A DNA stretch of 64,000 bases from Yoonia sp035117555 (GCF_035117555.1 NZ_JAYKPK010000004.1:124001-188000); one strand, 5' to 3'; shown: positions 44,288-52,587, counted from the stretch's first letter. Numbers and translations are program-made. The notes: generated by a model not told the origin, from the sequence alone.

Positions 44288-45220
44288 TTGTTTCCTGCCC
44301 TCTGCACCCGTCCCGAAGCCCTGAACCCAAGACAGGATCACCCCATCCGCACCCTTCGCATCATCCATGAGACACGGTATGAATATGACCGTCCCGTCAC
44401 TTTCGGCAATCATCGGCTGATGATCCGGCCCCGCGACGGGCATGATATGCGTATTCTGGATTCAAGCCTGACTGTGTCTCCGCAGGCGGATGTGCATTGG
44501 GCCTTTGATACCTTCGGTAACTCCGTTGCCTTCCTTTCGTTCCTTGCTCCGGCGGATGAACTGCTGATCAAATCCGAATTGCTGCTGCGCCGCTATGGTC
44601 TGGACGAACCTGTCGCCCGGATCACCCGCTTTGCTGGGGATTTTCCAGTGGTCTACGACGCCGATGAACAGATCGATCTTGCCCCCTATATGACGCCGGA
44701 ACATGCCCATGATCAGCCCCTGCTGGCGGAGTGGATCGACAATGTGATGCCCGATATGCCTGCGAATTGCATGGATGTTCTCGGGCCTTTGGCGGCGCTC
44801 ATTCATAAGACGTTCCGTTATAACAGCCGCGAGGCGGAAGGCGTGCAAAGCCCCGCCGAAACGATTGCGTTGGGCAGCGGGACCTGCCGCGATTTCGCGC
44901 TGTTCTTTATGGATGCCGTGCGCCACCTTGGCTTTGCCGCGCGTTTCGTCACCGGCTATCTGCATGATGAGGCCGCCGCCAACCCCGATCAGGATATGAC
45001 CGGCGGCGGGGCGACCCATGCCTGGGCCGATGTTTTCGTGCCGGGCGCTGGCTGGGTGGAATTTGACCCGACGAACCGGATCATCGGCAGCCGCAATCTG
45101 GTACGGGTCGCAACAACCCGGCGTCCTTCGCAGGCGATGCCGGTCAGCGGGTCATTCAGTGACGAAGGCGGGGAACTGGTCGCGATGCATGTCAGCGTCA
45201 GCGTGGCAGAGGAACCCTAG
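44288..45220 (+). CDS. Transglutaminase family protein (canonical triad), 310 aa; start uncertain
   Basis: Bacterial transglutaminase-like cysteine protease/amidase. The N-terminal beta domain (LRIIHETRYEYDRPVTFGNHRLMIRPRDGHD in two blocks) is followed by the core: Cys in GSGTCRDFALFFMD, His in ATHAWADVFVPG, Asp in WVEFDPTN, a full triad. The start is a problem: homologues begin at about IRTLRIIHETRY, where the codon is ATC (44345) with AGGATC 7 nt upstream, while the only standard in-frame start is a TTG at 44288 without a convincing ribosome-binding site. I give the TTG frame. Divergent partner of 43353-44231. Confidence 0.85.
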   Translation: MFPALCTRPEALNPRQDHPIRTLRIIHETRYEYDRPVTFGNHRLMIRPRDGHDMRILDSSLTVSPQADVHWAFDTFGNSVAFLSFLAPADELLIKSELLLRRYGLDEPVARITRFAGDFPVVYDADEQIDLAPYMTPEHAHDQPLLAEWIDNVMPDMPANCMDVLGPLAALIHKTFRYNSREAEGVQSPAETIALGSGTCRDFALFFMDAVRHLGFAARFVTGYLHDEAAANPDQDMTGGGATHAWADVFVPGAGWVEFDPTNRIIGSRNLVRVATTRRPSQAMPVSGSFSDEGGELVAMHVSVSVAEEP

Positions 45221-45284
45221 CCCGCTGTCATCTGGCGCCGACCGGACAGCCTGCGTGACGCTTCTGTTCGGTCAGCGTCGCTGT

Positions 45285-45857
45285 TCAGGCCCAAGTCGGC
45301 TGTTTAGGCTCTGCGCTGTGGTTTTCTTTGATGCGCGTGCGGGCCGAGGATGGTCGGCGGTCCACCATGAAATCATGGGCGACGGCATGGCTTAATGCGG
45401 TCCGGCCACGGCTCACACGGCTTTTGATCGTGCCAACCGTGCAACCGCAGGCGGCGGCAGCTTCAAGTTGCGAAAAGCCGTAAACGCCCATCAGAACCAC
45501 CGGCTTGCGCTGCACATCGGGCAGAAGCGCGATTGCCGACAGCAATTCATTCATCGCAATGGCATGATCCTGCCGTGGTTGTTCGCTCAGACCATCGGCC
45601 AGCGCGCCATCGGCATCCTCGACCTCGCGCCGGTATTTCCGCAGGTCGGAAAAGAACGTGTTGCGCAGGATCGTGAACAGCCAGGCGCGCAGATGTGTGT
45701 CAGGGCGAAAGCTGTCGCGTTTGGCCCATGCCTTGAGCAGAGTTTCCTGCACCAGATCGTCAGCGCGGTGTTTATCTGACGTCAGCTTGAGCGCGCGGCG
45801 GTGCAGCGCCAGGGATTGTTGCGGAAGAAGAACGTGGAAAGCGTGTTGTTTGATCAT
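45285..45857 (-). CDS. ECF sigma factor, EcfG/ECF15-like, 190 aa
   Basis: RNA polymerase sigma factor of the alphaproteobacterial general stress response type. Region 2 reads RADDLVQETLLKAWAKRDSF then LRAWLFTILRNTFFSDLRKYRREVEDADG, very like EcfG; region 4 reads LLPDVQRKPVVLMGVYGFSQLEAAAACGCTVGTIKSRVSRGR. The unusual part is an N-terminus with basic and His residues (MIKQHAFHVLLPQQ). Start has GAGG upstream. No nepR or phyR gene is visible nearby, although these usually flank ecfG. Four EcfG-type promoters stand 7-10 kb to the right. The regulon assignment is inferred from those sites. Confidence 0.87.
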   Translation of the reverse strand: MIKQHAFHVLLPQQSLALHRRALKLTSDKHRADDLVQETLLKAWAKRDSFRPDTHLRAWLFTILRNTFFSDLRKYRREVEDADGALADGLSEQPRQDHAIAMNELLSAIALLPDVQRKPVVLMGVYGFSQLEAAAACGCTVGTIKSRVSRGRTALSHAVAHDFMVDRRPSSARTRIKENHSAEPKQPTWA

Positions 45858-45914
45858 GATGTGCCTCGTTTGTAAGCGTGACTGCCATGCGGGGTGTGGC
45901 CACCTGGGGTTTGG

Positions 45915-45941
45915 CCATGCGCGGCACAGGGCCGCGCATGG
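45915..45941. terminator. Hairpin between the ferritin-like gene and the sigma gene
   Basis: 11-bp perfect stem (45915-45925 with 45931-45941, 5-nt loop), 14 bp after the DUF892 stop on the minus strand; no T-run. Possibly attenuates transcription into the sigma gene. Confidence 0.5.
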
Positions 45942-45955
45942 GATTTGGGTGCAGA

Positions 45956-46447
45956 TCAGGCTGTCGCTGCGGCGTTCACCTTGGTTTCGGCCAGTTTCGA
46001 CAGCGATTTGTCGGTCGCATATTCCTGATCCAGCGTTTCTTTCAGCAGATCAGCGGCTTTGCTGTGGCCAAGCTGTTTGGCCCATTGCACCAATGTGCCG
46101 TAGCGGGCGATTTCGTAATGTTCGACCGCCTGAGCAAGCGAGATGATCGCCGCATCCATTGTCTCTGGATCTTCGATCTCGCTCATCAGCCCTTCGGCTT
46201 CTTCCAGCAGGCCGACCATCGCATCGCATTTCGCGCCGCGTGCGGGTTTGCCGATCAGGTCGAACACCTCTTCCAGACGCATGATCTGATCCTCGGTTTC
46301 GTCCTTGTGGGTGGACAAAGCGAGTTTCAGCTTTTCGTTGGTGGCGTTCTTTTCCATCTTCGGCAGCGCCTTGAGGATCTTGCGTTCTGCGTAAAGAACA
46401 TCCTTGAGCGTGTGTAAAAACAGGTCGTCAAAAGTTGTGATAGCCAT
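45956..46447 (-). CDS. DUF892 / YciE-type ferritin-like protein, 163 aa
   Basis: Four-helix-bundle protein of the YciE/YciF family, stress-induced in many bacteria. Opening TTFDDLFLHTLKDVLYAERKILKALPKME, then KDETEDQIMRLEEVFDLIGK and VEHYEIARYGTLVQWAKQLG, with the Glu/His residues that form the putative di-iron site (E, E-H patterns). Start has GGAAAGTATC upstream. Sits between the sigma factor gene and a 74-aa hypothetical gene on the same strand, 35 bp from the latter, consistent with a stress operon. Confidence 0.92.
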   Translation of the reverse strand: MAITTFDDLFLHTLKDVLYAERKILKALPKMEKNATNEKLKLALSTHKDETEDQIMRLEEVFDLIGKPARGAKCDAMVGLLEEAEGLMSEIEDPETMDAAIISLAQAVEHYEIARYGTLVQWAKQLGHSKAADLLKETLDQEYATDKSLSKLAETKVNAAATA

Positions 46448-46482
46448 GATACTTTCCTTTTTCGTGTTGAAGCAGGCAGCGC

Positions 46483-46707
46483 CTAGTTGCGCGTGCTATG
46501 GCCTGCTTTGCTGTCGATCATCTGCACACAATCCATCGGCATTGCGGCGTTGCGGCCCAATGGCTGATCGGACATGAACATTTCCTTGAACCGCTTGGCG
46601 TAGGCCCGCGAACGGGCAGAGCGTCTGATCTTGGTGATCGCCCGATCTGCGCTACGCGCGTCCTTGAGCAGGCGGATAAAAAGCTGTGACTGGTTCTCTT
46701 GCGGCAT
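46483..46707 (-). CDS. Small basic hypothetical protein, 74 aa
   Basis: Unrecognised. The N-terminal two thirds are helical and basic (LLKDARSADRAITKIRRSARSRAYAKRF), the rest contains MSDQPLGRNAAMPMDCVQMID. A very good ribosome-binding site (AAAGGAG, 6 nt before ATG) supports expression. It is not NepR: the conserved NepR helices are absent. Upstream of the DUF892 gene, same strand; possibly RNA- or DNA-binding by its charge, which is a guess. Confidence 0.7.
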   Translation of the reverse strand: MPQENQSQLFIRLLKDARSADRAITKIRRSARSRAYAKRFKEMFMSDQPLGRNAAMPMDCVQMIDSKAGHSTRN

Positions 46708-46762
46708 ATGAAACTCCTTTATTTACAGGGGGTGTTACATGGGCTTGGCGTGGGAGACTGGG

Positions 46763-46834
46763 TTACAGGATCACGGCGATGATGATGACGACCAAAAGCG
46801 GTGCGCCTAAAAGCCAGGCAATGATTGCGGGCAT
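46763..46834 (-). CDS. Hydrophobic micropeptide, 23 aa
   Basis: Reading frame ATG 46834 to TAA 46763 gives MPAIIAWLLGAPLLVVIIIA followed by VIL: one membrane-spanning segment and nothing else. AAGGA lies 7 nt before the ATG. It is in the 157-bp gap between the 284-aa membrane protein gene and the 74-aa gene and is below the usual gene-calling limit. Its counterpart of 24 aa is at the other end of the membrane protein gene. Confidence 0.65.
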   Translation of the reverse strand: MPAIIAWLLGAPLLVVIIIAVIL

Positions 46835-46864
46835 GATGTTATCCTTTCGAAACTGTGGCTTTGA

Positions 46865-47719
46865 TCAGCGTGTTGGCATGATCGTGGTGAAGCCAAGATT
46901 GGCATTGCGGTGACGGCCACCGGCGACTGCGGCAAAGAACGCGGCCAGCGCCCCCAGCAACAAGGTCGCAGCGGCGATAAAGCCGAACACGACACCGGCG
47001 ATACGGGCATCCTCGATGGCGGCGGTGGCTGATGCGATGGCAGCGTCGATTTCGGTATTCACCTCATCGACACGGGCGCGGGCTTCGGCCTCGGACATCG
47101 TGGTGTTGGTCGCGACGATTTCCGCCAGATAGGCGCGGTCACGTTCGACCATTTCGCCTTCAACCGCGGCACGGGTGATCAGACTGGCGATTTCCTGCTG
47201 CGCATCGGGATTGATGTCGTCAGAACCGCGCAGCATCAGGCTGGCGAAGTAATCCGAAGATACAGCATCCGTCACCGTCTCTGCAGCAGTCCCGGCGGCA
47301 TTGCTCCCGGCGCTGATCAGCCCGCCTGCGCCAGTGATCGCCAGAAAAGCACCGACCACCGCGCCAGTAGCCCAGACCAAAAGCCCGTGCGATCCGTCGC
47401 GCACTTCGATTTCTTCGCCGACAGCGTCGCCAGCAGGGCGGCGCATCCGGCCGGTCAGGTAACCGCCAGCGCCAAAGGCGGTGACCATCACCCAGACCAT
47501 CCAGATGCCAGCCGCAATGGCCAGCCAGGAGGCAGAGACGCCTTCGCCGCGATAAGGCGATGTCAGCGACAGGCCCAATCCAGCACCGAAACTGGTCAGG
47601 ACGAATGAAATCGCCAGCGCAAAGATCGTGCCAGCCAGAATGGCCGCCCAATCAACATATGAATGGGTGGATGCGCCCGCATCAGCTGTCGCATGGGGCA
47701 GGGTGGTCACAGGTGTCAT
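46865..47719 (-). CDS. Four-helix membrane protein, hypothetical, 284 aa
   Basis: Unrecognised by function; conserved-looking stress-associated membrane protein. Helices: about 25-50 (WAAILAGTIFALAISFVLTS), 64-88 (WLAIAAGIWMVWVMVTAFGAGG), 111-135 (LLVWATGAVVGAFLAITGAGG) and 245-270 (VVFGFIAAATLLLGALAAFFA). Between helices 3 and 4 is a soluble segment of about 110 residues rich in Ala, Asp and Glu, likely helical. Gly-rich helices suggest tight packing. Flanked on both sides by micropeptide genes on the same strand. Confidence 0.8.
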   Translation of the reverse strand: MTPVTTLPHATADAGASTHSYVDWAAILAGTIFALAISFVLTSFGAGLGLSLTSPYRGEGVSASWLAIAAGIWMVWVMVTAFGAGGYLTGRMRRPAGDAVGEEIEVRDGSHGLLVWATGAVVGAFLAITGAGGLISAGSNAAGTAAETVTDAVSSDYFASLMLRGSDDINPDAQQEIASLITRAAVEGEMVERDRAYLAEIVATNTTMSEAEARARVDEVNTEIDAAIASATAAIEDARIAGVVFGFIAAATLLLGALAAFFAAVAGGRHRNANLGFTTIMPTR

Positions 47720-47747
47720 GGCAATTTTCCTTTAAATTCTTGGTGGT

Positions 47748-47822
47748 TCAACGCAGGCCGACAAAGCTGAGAATGGCGAGGATGACGACAACGGCACCGA
47801 CGATGTAAATGATCTGGTTCAT
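47748..47822 (-). CDS. Hydrophobic micropeptide, 24 aa
   Basis: ATG 47822 to stop 47748 encodes MNQIIYIVGAVVVILAILSF then VGLR: one short transmembrane helix with a positive end. AAGGACATATC-ATG gives a good ribosome-binding site. The frame is open further upstream to 48086, but that part is composed of charged, non-conserved-looking sequence and is rejected. First gene of the minus-strand stress group, 28 bp before the 284-aa membrane protein gene. Confidence 0.72.
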   Translation of the reverse strand: MNQIIYIVGAVVVILAILSFVGLR

Positions 47823-48246
47823 GATATGTCCTTGTTTGCTGCTCCCCTGCGTCTTGTCCTGATGCAGGCGGGCCGGTTTGGTGTCTTGGTTGACCGCACC
47901 AATGGCGCGGCGGTGGTGTTGGGTGACCGGATGATCCGTCGGTAACGCAGTCTGATGTGCCTCTTGCGAGGATCGGGGACTCCTATGAGGCACTTGCATG
48001 GTCGCGATCATCCGGTCCTGCAGTGCGGACGGGACATCCACACGTGCAGGGACTGGATACGCGGTTGGGTTTTGTCCCGACAGCATCGGAATCTACCTAG
48101 GCGGGCGCCAGCAGGGGTTCAGGCTACCTGTGATTTGGTGGGTGTTATTGTTTTGAAACATGTTAGGGTCGCGGTGCTGACCCGCGGTCGGCGCGTTGTT
48201 CCCAGCCATGCGTATCGTCCCGTGACACCTTGCTCAGGAGCAGGCC
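47823..48246. other. 424-bp divergent intergenic region of the stress island; no supported gene
   Basis: Separates the micropeptide/membrane-protein group (minus) from the giant sensor gene (plus) and must contain both promoters. I searched by eye for GGAAC-N16/17-CGTT in both directions and found no good match. Open frames on both strands here have no recognisable features. Confidence 0.5.
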
Positions 48247-51200
48247 TTGCCAAAGCGCGACCCAGATAAAACGCTGCATGTCGTGGCCCTTGGCGCTTCC
48301 GCCGGCGGGCTGGAGGCGTGCCGCGCCGTGCTGCGCGACATCCCCGCAGAGACGCAAGCGGCCTTTATCCTGATCCTGCATCAGGACCCCGCGCATGACG
48401 GGATGATGGTGGATTTGCTGAAAGACCATACCGGGCTGACCGTTGTGCAGGCCAGCCAGGACATGGAACTGCAACCCGGCACCCTGCATGTGATTCCACC
48501 CGGATTGTTCCTGCGGGTGAAGAAACGCATCCTGCATCTGTCCAAGCCCGACAAAGGCAAAGGCGTGCGCCTACCGTTCGATCTGTGTCTGCGATCTCTG
48601 GCCAAGGATAAAAGCGTGCAGCCCGCCTGTATCGTCTTGTCCGGCACCGCTGACGATGGCAGTGCCGCACTTGCCGATTTCGCCAAGGCGGGCGGTCTGG
48701 TCATCGCCCAGGACCCGGGCGATGCGCGCTATCCCGGCATGCCGCAAAGCGCCATCGATACCGGCCATGTGGCGCAAATCCTTGCTACGGCGGATATGAA
48801 GGCGGCCATCACCGCCTTTGTTGCGACCAGTCAGGCCGGTGTAGCAACCGACCAGCCCGAAACCAGTAGCGATGATGTGCTGGACTTTATCCGCAGCCAC
48901 GGCGCGCAGGATCTTTCGCTTTATAAACGCGGCACGCTGGAACGGCGGGTCGCGCGGCGCATGGCGCTGATCGGGCTGGGGCCGGATGATAATGCGCGCT
49001 ATCTGGCGATCCTGCGGGAAGACAAAGATGAACGCAGCCAGTTGTCCGCCGATCTCTTGATCCATGTGACCAGCTTTTTCCGCGACGCGGCGGTGTTCGA
49101 CCATCTGTCCACCAAGGCGCTGCCCGATCTGCTGGCCGCACATCCCGGTGACCGCCCCTTGCGCATCTGGGTCGCCGGATGCAGCACGGGGGAAGAGGCC
49201 TATAGCCTTGCCATGATCTGCATGGAGGCGGTCGAAACCAGCGGATTCAAGGGACAGGTGCAGGTTCTCGCCTCTGACATCGACCCAGAGGCGATTGCCA
49301 CTGCCAGGGCCGGTTACTATTCCGCTGATATCGAGGCGAGTGTTTCCCCCGCCCGTCTGGAACGGTTCTTCATCCCCGAGGATGGCGGCTGGCGCGTCAC
49401 CTCGCGGCTGCGCGATATCATCGTTTTTACCGTTGCCGACCTGCTGTCTGACCCGCCGTTTTCCAAGATCGATCTGGTGTCCTGCCGCAATGTGCTGATC
49501 TACCTCACGCCCGATGCACAGAAACGCGTGATCGCGCGGACCTGCTTTGCCTTGCGGCAGGGTGGGCTCTTGCTACTGGGCGCGGCAGAGATGCCGGGTG
49601 CCAGCGACACCTGTTTCACCATGATGGATAAATCGGCCCGGCTCTGGCAGCGCACCGGCAACAGCCAGCCGCAGGATCTGGATTTCGCGGTTGGCCTGCG
49701 CGATGACATGCCGCCCCGGCGCGGTGCGTCACCGGCGCAGAATGCGTCACTGGCCAATCTGTGCCGCCGGATCGTGCTGGAATATCATGCCCCCGCTGCG
49801 GTGCTGTTCAATGCGCGGTTTGAAACGCTCTATCTGCTCGGCCCGACCGAACGCTATCTGAAATTCACCCAAGGCCATCCGTCAACCGATCTGGTCGGCT
49901 TGCTGCCCAAAGCGGTTCGCACGCGGTTCCGCAATGCCGTCGCAAGCTGCAACGCCAGCAACACGCTCGCCACTGTCGCAGGCAGCCGGACGCCCGGTCA
50001 GCCCAGTTTCGATATCGTCGTACATCTTGTCTCTGGCGGGGCGCAGCCGATGCTTTTGGCCTGTTTCGTGGACCGTGTGCCGATGACGTCAGAGGGTGAC
50101 GCGCTCAGCAGCAAGTCCACCCAGCATAATGTCGATCTGGAACATGAACTGGCCACCACACGCACCGATCTGTCAGAGGCCCTGCGCGATCTGGAAGAAG
50201 AGATCGAGGCGCATGGCACCGATGCCGCAGAGGCGCGGTCGATCCACGAGGAATTCCAATCCACGAATGAGGAATTGCTGGCGTCGAAAGAAGAACTGCA
50301 ATCACTGAACGAAGAACTGACCGCGTTGAATGTGCAATTGCAGGAAACGCTGGAACGGCACCGGACCACGGCGAATGACCTGCAAAACGTGCTTTACAGC
50401 ACCGATGTCGCGACATTGTTTCTGGATCTTGACCTGACGATCCGGTTTTTTACCCCCGCCGCGCGGCAGATTTTCCGGGTGATCCCGTCGGATGTCGGGC
50501 GGCCCTTTACCGATCTGGCCTCTGTCGCGCGCGATGATGATCTGATCCGCGACACGCAGGCCGTTCTTGCCAGCAACGACCCGATGGAAAGCGAAGCACC
50601 GGGCGGCGATGACAAATGGTTCCTGCGCCGGATCCAGCCCTACCGCGCTGAAGGTAACAAGATCGACGGGCTGGTGATCACCTATATCGACATTACAGAA
50701 CGCAAACGCGCCACGGTCTCGCTGATCACTGCGATGGATGAGGCGGAACGCGCGACCAAGGCGAAATCACGCTTTCTCGCCTCCGCCAGCCACGATCTTC
50801 GCCAGCCTTTGCAATCCATGGCCTTGCTGCACAAATTGCTCGCGCGCCACCGCCCCTCGACCGAGGCGTTGCGGCTGACTGCGATCCTTGATCAGACGCT
50901 GAATTCGATGACGCTGATGCTGGATTCGATGCTGGACGTGAACCGGATTGAATCCGGCACCGTGCGGCCGGATATCCAGCCGGTGGCGATCGGTCCGCTG
51001 ATGCAGCGGCTGGCCGATGAAGTTGCACCGCAGGCAGATCTCAAGGGGTTGCGACTGCGCGCGGCGCCCTGTTCGCTTTGGGTCATGACCGATCCGCAAT
51101 TGCTGGAACAGATGCTGCGCAACCTGCTATCCAATGCGGTGAAATACACGGTCAAAGGTGGCATGGTGCTGGGGTGTCGCAGGCGCAATGGTCAGGTCGT

Positions 51201-52509
51201 CGTGCAGGTTTGTGACAGCGGCATCGGCATCGCCGACACCGATACCAAGGCGATTTTCAACGCCTATCACCGCGTCGATACCGATACGGTCATGACTGAA
51301 CAGGGGATGGGCCTTGGCCTTGCCATCGTGCAGCGGCTGGCGATGTTGATGGATCATCCTGTCGCCGTGCAGTCGCGTTTGGGCAAAGGGTCCTGTTTCA
51401 GCATGACGCTTGAGATCGTGGACAAAGCGGCACAGGCCGACGTCCCGAAACCGGGGGGCAGGATCAAACCCCAGACCGGCACCATCCTGCTGGTCGAGGA
51501 TGAAGACCCGCTGCGCGAATTGATGACCAAGATGCTGGCGAAAGCCGGTCACACCGTCATTGCCAAGGCCGATGCAAAATCCGCGCTGTCATGGGCAGGC
51601 AGTGACCCTGACGGGCCTGACCTGTTGTTGACGGATTATGATCTGGCCGAGGCGGATAACGGTCTGACCCTCGCGCAGGATCTGACCGATATGCTGGGTG
51701 ATGATCTGCCGACGATCATCCTGACCGGCGATATCACAACAGAAACGCTGAAAGCCATTGACGCAGCCGGTTTCAGACAGGTGATCAAACCGGTTTTGCC
51801 GGATGTTCTGCTGGATCAGATATCGGCCTTGCTGACCCCTGCCAAAGGGGCAAGGCCTGTCCGCAAGAAACGGACCACCGCGACATCGGAGGCCGGCACG
51901 ACAGTGCATGTCGTGGATGATCATCTGATGGTGCGCGAAACCATGCGGCGCTTGTTCGAGGTCGAAGGCTGGGCCGTCAAAACCTATGCGTCGAGCGAGG
52001 AATTTCTGGCCGCCCCCCGCCCACAGGACAGCGATTGTGTGCTGGTCGACAACCATCTGCCGGGCATGGACGGCGCCGCGCTGATCGCCACCTTGCGGGA
52101 CGAAGGGTATGACCTGCCGATGGTCATGCTGACGGGTCACGGCGATGTCGCCATCGCTGTCGCAGCCTTCAAGGCGGGGGCGTCAGATCTGATCGAAAAA
52201 CCCGCCAGTGCCGCAGTGCTGCTGGCCAGCCTGCGGCATGCAATGGTCTCCAAACCGGGCGATCAGGGACAAAGCAAGGCCGCCGTCGCGGCGCGCAAAA
52301 GGTTCGCCAGTCTGACGCCACGCGAAACCGATGTGCTGGGGGGCGTGCTGGAGGGCGCGCCGAACAAGATCATCGCCGCCGATCTTGGGATTAATCAGCG
52401 CACGGTGGAAAATCACCGCGCATCTGTCATGCGCAAGACAGGTGCGACATCGCTGCCTGCCTTGGTGCGGCTGGCGCATGTCGGCGGTGTGCAAGGAAAG
52501 ACGGATTGA
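48247..52509 (+). CDS. CheB-CheR-PAS-histidine kinase-REC-REC-LuxR fusion protein, 1420 aa
   Basis: A soluble sensor-regulator with its own DNA-binding domain. In order: CheB-like methylesterase (about 1-190; triad Ser18 in GASAGG, His45, Asp137), CheR-like methyltransferase (about 205-480; SAM motif VAGCSTGEEAYS at 309, FSKIDLVSCRNVLIY), a linker with coiled coil (about 628-715), PAS (about 715-820), HisKA with His849 in SASHDLRQPLQ, ATPase (N-box about 959-967, DSGIGIA at 990, GMGLGLAI), receiver 1 (Asp1130), receiver 2 (Asp1268, Lys1318) and a FixJ/LuxR-type HTH (about 1355-1410). No transmembrane helix is seen. The start is TTG with AGGAG 7 nt upstream. CheB/CheR-kinase fusions are known; the added second receiver plus HTH in the same chain is unusual. 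Confidence 0.93.
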   Translation: MPKRDPDKTLHVVALGASAGGLEACRAVLRDIPAETQAAFILILHQDPAHDGMMVDLLKDHTGLTVVQASQDMELQPGTLHVIPPGLFLRVKKRILHLSKPDKGKGVRLPFDLCLRSLAKDKSVQPACIVLSGTADDGSAALADFAKAGGLVIAQDPGDARYPGMPQSAIDTGHVAQILATADMKAAITAFVATSQAGVATDQPETSSDDVLDFIRSHGAQDLSLYKRGTLERRVARRMALIGLGPDDNARYLAILREDKDERSQLSADLLIHVTSFFRDAAVFDHLSTKALPDLLAAHPGDRPLRIWVAGCSTGEEAYSLAMICMEAVETSGFKGQVQVLASDIDPEAIATARAGYYSADIEASVSPARLERFFIPEDGGWRVTSRLRDIIVFTVADLLSDPPFSKIDLVSCRNVLIYLTPDAQKRVIARTCFALRQGGLLLLGAAEMPGASDTCFTMMDKSARLWQRTGNSQPQDLDFAVGLRDDMPPRRGASPAQNASLANLCRRIVLEYHAPAAVLFNARFETLYLLGPTERYLKFTQGHPSTDLVGLLPKAVRTRFRNAVASCNASNTLATVAGSRTPGQPSFDIVVHLVSGGAQPMLLACFVDRVPMTSEGDALSSKSTQHNVDLEHELATTRTDLSEALRDLEEEIEAHGTDAAEARSIHEEFQSTNEELLASKEELQSLNEELTALNVQLQETLERHRTTANDLQNVLYSTDVATLFLDLDLTIRFFTPAARQIFRVIPSDVGRPFTDLASVARDDDLIRDTQAVLASNDPMESEAPGGDDKWFLRRIQPYRAEGNKIDGLVITYIDITERKRATVSLITAMDEAERATKAKSRFLASASHDLRQPLQSMALLHKLLARHRPSTEALRLTAILDQTLNSMTLMLDSMLDVNRIESGTVRPDIQPVAIGPLMQRLADEVAPQADLKGLRLRAAPCSLWVMTDPQLLEQMLRNLLSNAVKYTVKGGMVLGCRRRNGQVVVQVCDSGIGIADTDTKAIFNAYHRVDTDTVMTEQGMGLGLAIVQRLAMLMDHPVAVQSRLGKGSCFSMTLEIVDKAAQADVPKPGGRIKPQTGTILLVEDEDPLRELMTKMLAKAGHTVIAKADAKSALSWAGSDPDGPDLLLTDYDLAEADNGLTLAQDLTDMLGDDLPTIILTGDITTETLKAIDAAGFRQVIKPVLPDVLLDQISALLTPAKGARPVRKKRTTATSEAGTTVHVVDDHLMVRETMRRLFEVEGWAVKTYASSEEFLAAPRPQDSDCVLVDNHLPGMDGAALIATLRDEGYDLPMVMLTGHGDVAIAVAAFKAGASDLIEKPASAAVLLASLRHAMVSKPGDQGQSKAAVAARKRFASLTPRETDVLGGVLEGAPNKIIAADLGINQRTVENHRASVMRKTGATSLPALVRLAHVGGVQGKTD

Positions 52510-52522
52510 CCGTGGCTCTTTG

Positions 52523-52547
52523 GGAACGGAACCACCGCAGCCACGTT
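52523..52547 (+). promoter_or_regulatory. EcfG-type promoter of the esterase gene
   Basis: GGAAC (52523-52527), 16-nt spacer, CGTT (52544-52547): an exact match to the alphaproteobacterial general-stress consensus. About 40 bp before the ATG at 52588. Confidence 0.75.
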
Positions 52548-52587
52548 TGACGAAGGGAGGAGGATCACACCTTCAAAGGAAACCTCA

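Noticed and set aside
46483..46707. 74-aa protein as a NepR anti-sigma factor
   Set aside because: It lacks the two conserved NepR helices and their motif; it only shares small size and position near the sigma gene.
47823..48086. Upstream in-frame extension of the 24-aa micropeptide (112 aa in total)
   Set aside because: The strong ribosome-binding site is at the internal ATG 47822; the extension is charged, repetitive in His/Gln and unlike a membrane protein N-terminus.
47955..48269. 104-aa plus-strand frame before the giant sensor gene
   Set aside because: Arg/Pro-rich without motif; overlaps the sensor gene start and its ribosome-binding site in another frame.
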